A stretch of DNA of 56,318 bases. Source: Bacteroidota bacterium (GTDB lineage Bacteria > Bacteroidota > Bacteroidia > Bacteroidales > F082). The notes under the pieces were generated by a model. The model had not been told where the DNA came from and made no database searches. It saw only the letters and a program-made list of their open reading frames with translations. The DNA lies in assembly GCA_016845105.1 (NCBI GenBank), contig JAERTF010000207.1, positions 1 through 56,318 of the forward strand, in the 5' to 3' direction. Position numbers and translations under genes: made by a program. This document shows, piece after piece, positions 1 through 8,683 of the stretch (positions within the stretch are counted from its first letter, which is position 1; each line of letters opens with the position of its first letter).

Positions 1-116
1 AATGATAAATAGTAATTTTTTGATAGTTAATTATTTATGCAAAACAATATTATAGTTGTCGTTTTTTTAAAGCATATGATTTTCAGCTAGTTTAATTTTA
101 ACCCACAAAATTTGGC

Positions 117-124
117 TACTTTTG
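117..124 (+). promoter_or_regulatory. Bacteroidota -7 promoter box upstream of rpiB
   Basis: TACTTTTG matches the Bacteroidota sigma-ABfr -7 consensus TAnnTTTG. No clear -33 TTTG is seen at the usual 19-21 nt distance (the region reads TTTAATTTTA). Transcription would start near 130, just before the ATG at 143. This shows that the in-frame TTG at 122 lies inside the promoter and is not the start codon. Confidence 0.55.
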
Positions 125-142
125 CTCAATAATTTATTAACA

Positions 143-592
143 ATGATAGAAAACAGCACGATTTTGGCAATAGCATCTGATCATGGCGGATTTGAGATGA
201 AAGAGTTTCTTAAAAAGAAACTTTTTGAATCTGGATTTAGAACAAAGGATTTTGGAACTTTTTCTGAAGATAGTGTTGATTATCCTGATATAATTCATCC
301 ACTTGCAAAAGCCATCAATGAAAATGAATATAGTATTGGAATAATTATGTGTGGTAGCGGTAATGGAGCTCAAATTGTTGCAAATAAATACCCAAACGTA
401 AGAGCAGGACTATGTTGGAATGTGGAGCAGGCTATGTTAACAAGGCTTCATAATAATGCCAATATATTATCATTACCCGGAAGATTTATTCCCTTTGATC
501 AAGCATGGAAAATGGTTGAGGTATTTTTATCAACGGATTTTGAAGGTGGTAGGCATGAGAAACGTGTTAATAAAATACCCATAATATTATAA
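143..592 (+). CDS. rpiB: Ribose-5-phosphate isomerase B
   Basis: RpiB/LacAB-family isomerase, cytoplasmic, interconverting ribose 5-phosphate and ribulose 5-phosphate in the non-oxidative pentose phosphate pathway. The 149-residue length is normal for the family. Visible signatures are ASDHGG at the N-terminus (D13, H14), the CGSGNG loop with the catalytic cysteine (C70), and RLHNNAN (H103, N104) followed by LPGRF. I start at the ATG at 143; an upstream in-frame TTG at 122 sits in the promoter -7 box. Only 7 nt separate the stop from the next gene, so the two are probably co-transcribed. An RpiB-fold galactose-6-phosphate isomerase subunit is possible but unlikely, because no LacA/LacB pair is present. 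Confidence 0.93.
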   Translation: MIENSTILAIASDHGGFEMKEFLKKKLFESGFRTKDFGTFSEDSVDYPDIIHPLAKAINENEYSIGIIMCGSGNGAQIVANKYPNVRAGLCWNVEQAMLTRLHNNANILSLPGRFIPFDQAWKMVEVFLSTDFEGGRHEKRVNKIPIIL

Positions 593-599
593 TTTGTGA

Positions 600-1985
600 A
601 TGAAAAGTAGTAGTGAAAATAACTCATTTTTAACAACTTCTGAAAAAGTTGCCTTTGATAAATCACATCGTGAAAAGATTAAATTTAATATGTCGCGATA
701 TGATACAGCTGTAAAAAAGGGTAAGGGTAATTATAAAAATCTTGATATTGCGAAAGATAGAGCTGGATTTTTAAAATATAAGGTTATAAGTGAACTTGAT
801 AGATTTTTAATAGAGTTTGAAGATAATTTTACTGCAAATGGAGGAAAAATTATTTGGGCACAAAATTCTGATGAGGCGTTAAAAGAGATACAAAGTATTA
901 CTAAACATCATAATATAAAATCGGCAGTTAAATCAAAGTCGATGACTACCGAGGAGATTGAACTTAATGATGCTCTTACAAAGGATGGCATTGATGTATT
1001 GGAAACGGATCTTGGTGAGTTTATTGTACAACAAGCCGGACAGAAACCTTATCATATTGTAACACCTGCAATGCATATGTCAAAGAAAGATGTAGCATTA
1101 CTTTATAATGAAAAGTTTAATACACCCGAACACCTAACTCCCGAAGAACTTACTTTATATACAAGAAAGTTATTACGTGAAAAATTTACTGCTGCAGATC
1201 TAGGTATTACCGGTGCAAATTTTTTGATTGCCGATACTGGTTCAATTGCTTTAACGGAAAATGAAGGTAACGGAATGTTATCAATGTCGTTTCCTAAGGT
1301 TCATATTGCAATTGCCGGAATAGAAAAAATAATTCCAAAACTCGAGGACCTTGATTTGTATTGGCCTCTTCTTTCTTCGCATGGTACTGGACAGTCAATG
1401 ACTGTATATAATTCAATAATTAGTGGTCCTCGTAAAAATGGAGAAGTTGATGGCCCCGAAAACATGTATTTGATTTTGTTGGACAATGGACGTGCTAATT
1501 TATTGAATGAAGAAAAACAGCGCCAGGCATTATCATGTATTAGGTGTGGAGCTTGTTTAAATGCTTGTCCGGTTTATAAAAATATTGGTGGCCATACTTA
1601 TAATACTACTTATAGCGGACCAATTGGGTCGGTTATTACACCTTTTTTGTCGGGTGAAAAAAAATTCAAGCATTTGAGTTTTGCATCATCCCTTTGTGGG
1701 AAATGTACAACCGTTTGTCCTGTTAAAATCCCTTTGCATGAATTGTTACTGCAAAATAGAAATCACTCGGTTAAAAAGGGATACTATACGTTTTTCGAGA
1801 AACAAACGATAACTCTATCATCAAAGGCATTACGTTCCAGAAAAATGCTAGATTTATTGTCAGGGAAAACAAAGAATAGTTTAATGAAACTTACTGTTTC
1901 GAAAACATGGGGACCCCGGCGTGATTTACCTGAGTTGGCACCAAAATCTTTTAATCAATTGTGGAAAGAAAAGGAAATGGAGTAG
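600..1985 (+). CDS. lutB: LutB-like iron-sulfur protein (lactate utilization family)
   Basis: Member of the LutB/YkgF family. LutB proteins work with LutA and LutC as an L-lactate oxidase complex in the cytoplasm. The 461-residue length is close to the family norm. The N-terminal two-thirds is the LUD domain, shared with LutC. The C-terminal third is a bicluster ferredoxin: C313-x2-C316-x2-C319-x3-C323-P, then C366-x2-C369-x3-C373-P. The usual C-terminal LutB extension (residues ~390-461) is present. It lies 7 nt after rpiB. No lutA or lutC is found nearby, so in this genome the partners must be elsewhere or the protein has another electron-transfer role. The convergent sulfatase-like gene ends 17 nt away with no obvious terminator between. 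Family assignment is firm; the lactate function is inferred. Confidence 0.85.
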   Translation: MKSSSENNSFLTTSEKVAFDKSHREKIKFNMSRYDTAVKKGKGNYKNLDIAKDRAGFLKYKVISELDRFLIEFEDNFTANGGKIIWAQNSDEALKEIQSITKHHNIKSAVKSKSMTTEEIELNDALTKDGIDVLETDLGEFIVQQAGQKPYHIVTPAMHMSKKDVALLYNEKFNTPEHLTPEELTLYTRKLLREKFTAADLGITGANFLIADTGSIALTENEGNGMLSMSFPKVHIAIAGIEKIIPKLEDLDLYWPLLSSHGTGQSMTVYNSIISGPRKNGEVDGPENMYLILLDNGRANLLNEEKQRQALSCIRCGACLNACPVYKNIGGHTYNTTYSGPIGSVITPFLSGEKKFKHLSFASSLCGKCTTVCPVKIPLHELLLQNRNHSVKKGYYTFFEKQTITLSSKALRSRKMLDLLSGKTKNSLMKLTVSKTWGPRRDLPELAPKSFNQLWKEKEME

Positions 1986-2002
1986 TTAGTATTATATCTG
2001 AT

Positions 2003-3865
2003 TTAGTAGTCCATAAACTGCTGAAATAGTACTTGTAAATATGAATTACCATCCTTTACAATAGAATCTTTTAAATGAGGCTCTATTTTCATTATTTGAT
2101 ATTCTTTAATGGTATTATTATAAACAAAGTAGCCATCAGGACTAACCCATCCTACACCTTCTCCTGTTTCAAAATATGCAAACTCAGGAGTTGTAGGATT
2201 AAATAGATTACGACTCCAAAAGAAATCTTCTGAAGATAATTCTAACTGCGATAACAATGTTCCTGCGATATCGGTTTGTGAACTTATTCTATTTATTTGT
2301 TTCCCTCTATAGTCATCAACAATAACATCACCATAAAACAGCATTGGTACATGCCTGTAATCTTTCGTGTATACTGGCCAGTGGTTGTAGGTATCATGAC
2401 TATGATCGGCCACAATAATAAAAAGAGTATTGTTGTACCATGATTGTTTTTTGGCTTTTTCAAAGTATTCTCCTAAACTTCTATCCGTATAATATGCCGA
2501 ATTTAAATAACCATTTTGATTTCTTGTTTTAGCCCAACCAATAACATCTTCCATGGGTTGGTCGTAGGGAGAATGTGTACTCACAGTAAATAATGCAGAA
2601 AAGAATGGTTGCGTTGCTTCATTCAAATCATTTAATTGTTCGTTTAGGATATATTCGTCATGAATACCAAGCTTGCCCCTTGGTAAACCATCATCAAAAT
2701 CACTTATTTCTTTGATAACATCAAATCCATTTACTGAAATGAATGAATTAATTCCTCCATACATAAGCTCACCACCAAAATAATACGATGTTGAATAACC
2801 TTCATTTTCAAGCTTTTTAGTTAGACTTGGTAAGCCGGTGATTTTGTCCAGATTATGAGATATTGCTGTTATTGGAGTAGATGGAAATCCTGCAAAAATT
2901 GCTGTCATAGCTTGTTCCGAACGATTACCGCTTGCATAGAAATCTGTAAAAAGAATCCCTGATTTTTCAAGTTTTCTGAACTCAGGTGTGATTCCTGATT
3001 TACCCCCCAACGATTCTATTAAATCAGCCGACCAACTTTCTAGTATTAAAATAACAATATTTGGTCGTACTGTTGTAAGTATGCTTATTGTTGTGTCTAC
3101 ATCAACTTTAAGTATGTCATTAACAGTTTCTTGAGCAGTTTCAATATTATAAAAGTTAAAGGGGTTAGTATCTTTAAATTTGTAATTTTCAATTGTACTT
3201 ATTAGCAAACTATATCCTGAGTTTACAGATGCAAGATTAATAAAATTGTGTTTTGAGAAATACGATTTACTTTGGGTGATGGGTATCTCAGAAATTCCCC
3301 CTCGAATTCCAACAAATAACAAAATGGATGTAATTAAAAGAAAAGGAATGCTAAATATGAGATTGTTGCTGGCCTGTTCAATTTTAGTGAAAATAAATTT
3401 CCTAAAAAACCAAAAATATAGGACAACCTTGATAACTAATATAGTCATAAGTAAAAAGAATGTTCCTGTGCTTGCGGTATTATAAATTTCTTCGGGATGA
3501 GATAAATAATTTAGGGCTTTGTAATGTAGTTTTGTTTTCCATTCATCATAAATGCCAATTTCTGCAGTTGCGATCATTACATACAACACTATAATTATAA
3601 AAGAATATATAAGTGTAATATAATTCAACCATTTGGATCCCCAAATTGACTGAATTACTAATATCAAAAAAGGAATTATAATTATATAACTTGCTGTTGA
3701 GATATCCAATGGAAGGGCATACCAAAACGAATAAAAAACATCTATAACATCTATATTATCAGTCGATAGAGTGCCCCAGTAATATACGTAGAATACCAGT
3801 CTTGAAAATGCAAAAACAAGCATCCAAAATAGAAATTGCTTTAACAGGGATTTTATAAATATCAT
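2003..3865 (-). CDS. LTA synthase-like membrane sulfatase/phosphoglycerol transferase
   Basis: A 620-residue alkaline-phosphatase-superfamily protein of the LtaS type (sulfatase fold, PF00884). The first ~210 residues hold about five membrane segments; the catalytic domain follows outside the cytoplasmic membrane. Metal/active-site features are ILESWSADL (metal-binding Glu), SGNRSEQAMTAIF (nucleophile Ser/Thr region), and ADHSHDTYNHWP (metal Asp/His) followed by HVPMLFYG. Relatives transfer phosphoglycerol or phosphoethanolamine to glycans or lipids; in Bacteroidota the substrate is unknown. The longest ORF begins at a TTG at 3892, but that codon lies in a TAnnTTTG promoter box (3890-3897), so I use the ATG at 3865. 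A true sulfatase is unlikely: there is no C/S-x-P-x-R formylglycine motif. Confidence 0.85.
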   Translation of the reverse strand: MIFIKSLLKQFLFWMLVFAFSRLVFYVYYWGTLSTDNIDVIDVFYSFWYALPLDISTASYIIIIPFLILVIQSIWGSKWLNYITLIYSFIIIVLYVMIATAEIGIYDEWKTKLHYKALNYLSHPEEIYNTASTGTFFLLMTILVIKVVLYFWFFRKFIFTKIEQASNNLIFSIPFLLITSILLFVGIRGGISEIPITQSKSYFSKHNFINLASVNSGYSLLISTIENYKFKDTNPFNFYNIETAQETVNDILKVDVDTTISILTTVRPNIVILILESWSADLIESLGGKSGITPEFRKLEKSGILFTDFYASGNRSEQAMTAIFAGFPSTPITAISHNLDKITGLPSLTKKLENEGYSTSYYFGGELMYGGINSFISVNGFDVIKEISDFDDGLPRGKLGIHDEYILNEQLNDLNEATQPFFSALFTVSTHSPYDQPMEDVIGWAKTRNQNGYLNSAYYTDRSLGEYFEKAKKQSWYNNTLFIIVADHSHDTYNHWPVYTKDYRHVPMLFYGDVIVDDYRGKQINRISSQTDIAGTLLSQLELSSEDFFWSRNLFNPTTPEFAYFETGEGVGWVSPDGYFVYNNTIKEYQIMKIEPHLKDSIVKDGNSYLQVLFQQFMDY

Positions 3866-3889
3866 ATTTGTAATTATCAATATAAACTG

Positions 3890-3897
3890 CAAAGTTA
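3890..3897 (-). promoter_or_regulatory. -7 promoter box for the LtaS-like gene
   Basis: The minus strand reads TAACTTTG, a full match to TAnnTTTG. It sits about 25 nt before the ATG at 3865 and overlaps the alternative TTG start at 3892, ruling that start out. No -33 TTTG is seen. Confidence 0.5.
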
Positions 3898-3983
3898 ACT
3901 AATGCATACCGATATGTGTTGGCATTTTATTCTGAATAGTATTATTCAATTTCGCCAAATCCTGTTATTTCTTTTTTTTGTTG

Positions 3984-4469
3984 TCACAATAAGTCATTCA
4001 AATTAATTATTTTACAGCCCTTACTTTCATAATATTGTATCATCTCTGGAATTTTCTTTTTACTCCAACTGGTAATGCCATCGGATAAGACAGTAACTTC
4101 GTGATTTGCTTTACGTAAATTAAAACAAGTTGATTTAACACAAATAGTAGCATCTCCTCCTACTATGTAGAACTTACTTATTTTATTTTTAATTATAAAG
4201 TCTGTAAATTCCTCACTGGTTAATGAATTTCCTTTGTTTTTCGTAAAAATATTTTTTGATGCTATTTTCAAGTCTGAAGCTAATTCAGAGCCGACTGTAT
4301 TGGGTTTGAAGTTTCTTGCACCGGCTGATAAATTTTCATGCCGTATATAAACAACATGAATCTTATTATTGATTGCCCAATCAATGGCTTTATTTATATT
4401 GTTAATTACTTCTTTGTAATTCTTTGGTGTATCATTTTGAATGTCTATTATTACTAATGCTTTACTCAT
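3984..4469 (-). CDS. Isochorismatase-fold cysteine hydrolase
   Basis: A 161-residue cysteine hydrolase of the isochorismatase/nicotinamidase superfamily (PF00857), cytoplasmic. The catalytic triad is recognisable: D9 in VIIDIQNDT, a lysine around residues 77-79, and C110 in GGDATICVKSTC. The usual cis-peptide motif before the Cys is present as GGDAT. The protein is shorter than nicotinamidase and lacks its metal-binding DxHxxxH, so nicotinamidase activity is unlikely. The substrate is unknown. It is on the same strand as the GNAT gene 114 nt upstream and may be the last gene of that transcript. Confidence 0.8.
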   Translation of the reverse strand: MSKALVIIDIQNDTPKNYKEVINNINKAIDWAINNKIHVVYIRHENLSAGARNFKPNTVGSELASDLKIASKNIFTKNKGNSLTSEEFTDFIIKNKISKFYIVGGDATICVKSTCFNLRKANHEVTVLSDGITSWSKKKIPEMIQYYESKGCKIINLNDLL

Positions 4470-4583
4470 TTTTCTAACTTTTTGTGTCCTTATTGAATGG
4501 TTTATATTGAACGTTCTATCTTGCTTTTATGTCCTTTACTTACTGAGCAGCTTGCTTATAAATACCATGATGAAACAAAACCA

Positions 4584-5018
4584 CTATATATCCGGATGTA
4601 CTCTTTTGGTTAGATACCTAATTCTTTCAAAGGGAATATATCCCATTTTCTTGAATGCTTCAAACGAGTCACTATTGTAGCCTTCTATCTGGCATGCAAA
4701 TATTCCTATTCCCTGTTCTTTCAACCACTCTTCACCTTCATCTACCAGTAGTTTGGCAACCCCTTTTTTCCGAAAAACAGGTAATACACAAACCCTGTTA
4801 ATCCACCCTTTTCTACCATCATGGGTTATTAGTGCTGATCCGATTATATCATCATCAATTTTTGCAAAAATAAATTTTGAAATTCCATTATAAATTTCTT
4901 TTTCGATATTTTTGCGACTATCCCTGCCATTTGGTTTATATGGCAACCCTGATGCCTTCCATATATCAACTAAAGCATCATAATCACATGGCTGACATGG
5001 TGTTATAACAATATCCAT
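4584..5018 (-). CDS. GNAT-family N-acetyltransferase
   Basis: A 144-residue single-domain GNAT acyltransferase (PF00583). The acetyl-CoA pyrophosphate-binding motif is seen as PVFRKKGVAKLL (R/Q-x-x-G-x-A), preceded by the beta4 strand INRVCVLP and followed by the beta5/alpha4 pattern NSDSFEAFKKMGYIP. The substrate is unknown; it could be an amino acid, a peptide N-terminus or a small amine. Its start lies 15 nt after the stop of the leucine-rich-repeat gene, so it is probably the third gene of that unit, although a functional link with two secreted proteins is not obvious. Confidence 0.85.
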   Translation of the reverse strand: MDIVITPCQPCDYDALVDIWKASGLPYKPNGRDSRKNIEKEIYNGISKFIFAKIDDDIIGSALITHDGRKGWINRVCVLPVFRKKGVAKLLVDEGEEWLKEQGIGIFACQIEGYNSDSFEAFKKMGYIPFERIRYLTKRVHPDI

Positions 5019-5033
5019 AGCATTTACGTTTGT

Positions 5034-7673
5034 TTAATAATAAACAACTTCAGTATCTGGGTGTGCTGTTTTAAAAGTATCAATTTTTGAACTTTTTAAT
5101 GATGTGTTATAACACTGCAAATAGTTCAGTTTTTTTAGTTGATTTAGCGGCTTTAAATTGCGAACCCTTGTATTGTTTATGTACAATTTTTCAAGGGCAG
5201 CTAATTTTTCTAAATATTTTAATGACTTAATCTTAGTTCCAGCAATGTTTAGAATGATAAGATTGTTCAAATCCGAAATGGGTTCTAAATCTTCTATCGA
5301 AGTGTTTTCTAAGATGAGTTCTTCCAGATTAAACAATTTAGAAATAAATTCTACTTCGGAAATTGGATTTTTAGATAGGTTTAATTTTATTAAAGTAGAC
5401 AATGAAAGTATGGGTGAAATATCAGATATGGAAGTATTATTGATAATAAGTTCTTCAAGTTTGTAAAAAACATGAAGAGGGTTAAGGTTATTCAATAACA
5501 TATTGTTCGAAATGGTAAGTTTTTGTAAGTCAATAAGTTTTTGCAGCTCCTCATTTGAAGGGCTTGGGGGTAAATCCAATATAGATTGAAACTCATTCTG
5601 CCAACTAGTCTCTAAACTGTTCCACCACATTCTGTTCCTGACACTTTGAAATAATATTAAACACTCATTATTCGATTCTTTAAACTTAACTATGTTATCA
5701 ATTGTGACATTAGAATTATCACAATAAATATTATCGAGTTTTTTAGAATTTACCAAGGGCGATATATCATTAATTTCTGTTTCTTCAATATTAATTTGTT
5801 TAAGATTGTGAAGGGTGTTAAATGATTCCAGTGAAGAAACTTCTGTGTTTTTCAAATTTATGATTTCAAGATTATTTAATCCTGATAAAGGAGAAAGGTC
5901 GGTAACATTAGTATTTTGCATTTCTAATATCTCTAATCTATGTAACATACTTAGAGGCTCAAGTGATAATATTTCATTATTATTCGCAATGGATAAAGTT
6001 GTCTGATTTATTAAAACATGTAGCTTTTCTTTTGTGATAGGCTCGGCGAAATTATATGTAGTTTTAAATATTGTTTGCCATTCCTTTGATAAACCATGCC
6101 ACCAATTAACCAATTCCTGCGAGTTGTATATTACTAAACATCCTGGGTTAATGTCCATAAACTTATTAGCCTCATTCATCCCAACCCTGCTGTTGTCGCA
6201 ATATATAACCTTTAGCGAACTATGATTATTTAAAGGACTTAGGTTTGATATTTCTGTGTTGTTTGCCTGGAGTATAGACAGTTGTAATAAATTTGTAATT
6301 GGCTCAAGATTAGTTATTAAGGTGCTGTCAATATTTAGGTTTTGTATGCTATATAAGGAATCAATTGATATAAGTGATTTAATTTTTGAGTTTGAGATGT
6401 TTAAATCTGAAAGATGTCTTAATCCACTTAATGGGTTAAGAGTGGTAATTTCTGTGTTTGATATTTTCAAATGAGATAAGTTTGTTAATTCAGAAATAGG
6501 ATCTAATTGTACTACGCTTGATCCAGACAAGTCTAATTTATGAATCCTTTTTAAGCTTCTTATTGCATTTATATTATCAATACCGTTGTTTGACAGGTTT
6601 AGTTCTTTTAATGATGAAATATATCTAATGGATCCTATATCAATAACCTTGGACCCTGAACAGTCAAGTATCTCTAACTTTTTTAAATTTCGTATTGGGG
6701 AAAGATCTTCAATTAAAGTATTTGATATGTTCAATTCTACTAATTCAGAAAGCTCAGAAAGAGGGTTTAATTCAGAAATAATTAAATTGTTCGAAAGATT
6801 TATAGCTTTAATATTTTTAAATGACTTCAACAATCTGTAAATGGTATTTGTGCTAACTGAAATAGTATCCGGAATAATTTGAGTTATCGTATCATATACG
6901 ATTAGCATCGTATCTCTATCAAATAACGGCGGATCAGTTATTCCATCATCAGATAATATCGCTGTATCAGAAGTTACAACTTCATTCCGTTTCATTGTTA
7001 CAATAGATGTATCAGAAAACCATTCAATATTTTTAAATGGGAGAGTGTCATAAACAATAATTGATTTTCCGAAAAAGTTTTTCCATTCTGATGACATGTT
7101 ATTCCACCAAAACCTCAATTCTTCTTGTTCTCTGATTTTAGTAGTATAAATACTCGCTATCTTAAGGTCATTTTGTAGTGGATCAAGGTTGATTTCAATA
7201 AAACGCAACTGATTATTATTAACAGTATCATTTTCAACAGTAATACCCTCAAGATGCCTATTTAATGAAAGTTTAAATACCAGTATATTACTATCGGTAA
7301 CCAGTTGTTCGATTTCATCAATTTCGAAACTAAACTTAACTTGCTTAAAAAAGAAATCTATATCTTTTAGATATGCTTGAATATCCTTATTTAATGATAT
7401 ATCACGATTTTCATCCAAGTCATCTTCAACCTGCACTTTATCATCAACAAAAAACTTTAAATAACTCTCGTTGAAAATAATATCTTTTTCGGAAGGAAGT
7501 TCATTTGGGTTTCCCAAAAAATTCAATGTTCCCTCCAAATAGCTAACAAGCTGTTTACTTTGTTCGGTGTATTGCGCAACCTGCTCTATAGATAGTGTGG
7601 TGTCATTTTGAGATATTCCCAAATTTGGCAATAGTAATACAACAAAAAACAGAATGTATATTAGTTTAGGCAT
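5034..7673 (-). CDS. Large secreted leucine-rich-repeat protein with tryptophan-rich linker modules
   Basis: 879 residues with a Sec signal peptide (residues 1-21, hydrophobic core then GIS-QND). Residues ~25-180 form a non-repeat N-terminal domain that I do not recognise. The rest alternates three modules: a W-motif of the form WW-x2-(L/M)-x3-W-x3-F (residues 189-201, 524-536, 683-695), blocks of ~22-residue SDS22/internalin-like LRRs (about ten repeats at ~288-490, four to five at ~555-650, six at ~715-850), and a capping motif with CDN/CYN followed ~20 residues later by a CLVIY-like strand (490-516, 649-675, 852-879). There is no T9SS sorting domain. The gene overlaps the preceding gene by 13 nt, suggesting coupled translation. 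LRR proteins usually bind proteins or glycans; the ligand here is unknown. Confidence 0.85.
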   Translation of the reverse strand: MPKLIYILFFVVLLLPNLGISQNDTTLSIEQVAQYTEQSKQLVSYLEGTLNFLGNPNELPSEKDIIFNESYLKFFVDDKVQVEDDLDENRDISLNKDIQAYLKDIDFFFKQVKFSFEIDEIEQLVTDSNILVFKLSLNRHLEGITVENDTVNNNQLRFIEINLDPLQNDLKIASIYTTKIREQEELRFWWNNMSSEWKNFFGKSIIVYDTLPFKNIEWFSDTSIVTMKRNEVVTSDTAILSDDGITDPPLFDRDTMLIVYDTITQIIPDTISVSTNTIYRLLKSFKNIKAINLSNNLIISELNPLSELSELVELNISNTLIEDLSPIRNLKKLEILDCSGSKVIDIGSIRYISSLKELNLSNNGIDNINAIRSLKRIHKLDLSGSSVVQLDPISELTNLSHLKISNTEITTLNPLSGLRHLSDLNISNSKIKSLISIDSLYSIQNLNIDSTLITNLEPITNLLQLSILQANNTEISNLSPLNNHSSLKVIYCDNSRVGMNEANKFMDINPGCLVIYNSQELVNWWHGLSKEWQTIFKTTYNFAEPITKEKLHVLINQTTLSIANNNEILSLEPLSMLHRLEILEMQNTNVTDLSPLSGLNNLEIINLKNTEVSSLESFNTLHNLKQINIEETEINDISPLVNSKKLDNIYCDNSNVTIDNIVKFKESNNECLILFQSVRNRMWWNSLETSWQNEFQSILDLPPSPSNEELQKLIDLQKLTISNNMLLNNLNPLHVFYKLEELIINNTSISDISPILSLSTLIKLNLSKNPISEVEFISKLFNLEELILENTSIEDLEPISDLNNLIILNIAGTKIKSLKYLEKLAALEKLYINNTRVRNLKPLNQLKKLNYLQCYNTSLKSSKIDTFKTAHPDTEVVYY

Positions 7674-8500
7674 AGTTTATATGTTCTGATTAAATCTATT
7701 TTATCAACTTCTTTTATATATATAAGATTGGATATTAACCATCCTGAATTGGAATCATCACGGTTGAAATATGAAAGTTCGAAATACCAATTTTTTATTT
7801 GGAAAAAATGGAATTTAACAGCATCTATTTTTTTAAACTTTATTTGATTGGTTTTCATCAAATAAAAAAATAATGTAAGAAAATCCGGACTGTAGTTTGT
7901 AGAAGCGTATAGTTCAACATACTCCTGATCTTCCAATGCTTTTCTGAGGTTCATAAAATCAAGTTCATGACTCTGTGGGTGAAGAAAATGTAAACTTTGT
8001 TCAATTGAATCAGGAATCGGAAACATTAAATTAAAATTCTTAAAATATACATTGCTTAATATCCATTTCGATCCCAGGTTTTCTTCTTCCAGAGTTAAAA
8101 ACAGTATTAAATTTTCTTCTTTTCCATTAACTGTAAATGTTGCCGAAACTTCGGCATACCAATCTTGGTCTAAAAAATTTAGATATACTGGAGTGTCAGT
8201 ATTTGTAACATCAGATATAAAATATTTTTTTAGGTTTCCGGATGTTCTTGGATTATAACTATCAAACATTGCCGGCAATAACTTTTTGCGTACTTCATTG
8301 TTTCTATAAAGGTTGTTTGACGATGATAGTCGTTTACCAAACTTATCTTCTTCCATGTTGAACCGGTTTACAAATTGGCCAACCTGTTTGTTCATGGCGT
8401 ATAGGTTCGATTCATCTTCAGAAAAACCATTATATGATTGTGCATTGGCTACCGAACTTATAAGTATCAACAGAGATATAATCCAAACAATTTTCCTCAT
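7661..8500 (-). CDS. Secreted protein of unknown function, first gene of the LRR unit
   Basis: 279 residues from the ATG at 8500; a longer GTG start at 8524 only adds residues ahead of a normal signal peptide. A clear Sec signal ends ...SVANAQ-SYNG. The mature part has two similar alpha+beta stretches (residues ~25-150 and ~160-275) rich in aromatic residues, each ending in a (K/N)W-(I/Y)-x-(S/L)-x-(V/Y)-type strand, so an internal duplication is possible. I do not recognise a family. The general pattern resembles the unrecognised N-terminal domain of the LRR protein encoded next. Its stop overlaps the LRR start by 13 nt, so the two products are likely made together and may interact. Confidence 0.75.
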   Translation of the reverse strand: MRKIVWIISLLILISSVANAQSYNGFSEDESNLYAMNKQVGQFVNRFNMEEDKFGKRLSSSNNLYRNNEVRKKLLPAMFDSYNPRTSGNLKKYFISDVTNTDTPVYLNFLDQDWYAEVSATFTVNGKEENLILFLTLEEENLGSKWILSNVYFKNFNLMFPIPDSIEQSLHFLHPQSHELDFMNLRKALEDQEYVELYASTNYSPDFLTLFFYLMKTNQIKFKKIDAVKFHFFQIKNWYFELSYFNRDDSNSGWLISNLIYIKEVDKIDLIRTYKLCLN

Positions 8501-8546
8501 AATAATCAATATTGTGCCATTCACAAGTGTATTGCTTTTCGAAGGG

Positions 8547-8554
8547 CAAATTTA
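8547..8554 (-). promoter_or_regulatory. -7 promoter box for the LRR three-gene unit
   Basis: The minus strand reads TAAATTTG, matching TAnnTTTG, 47 nt before the ATG at 8500. It would drive the secreted protein, the LRR protein and the GNAT gene. No -33 element is recognised. Confidence 0.45.
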
Positions 8555-8683
8555 TACTATTATTAAAAACGTAGGTTCATACTAATAATTATAGTATTAA
8601 TAGGAATGATAGTTTTTTGTCAATAATATTAGCAATATACTGCGTTGTGATTATAAGAACTGTTAGTTATTAAAAGATAGGGG

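Noticed and set aside
2003..3865. Annotation as an arylsulfatase
   Set aside because: Sulfatase fold but no C/S-x-P-x-R modification motif; N-terminal membrane domain fits the LtaS-like group.
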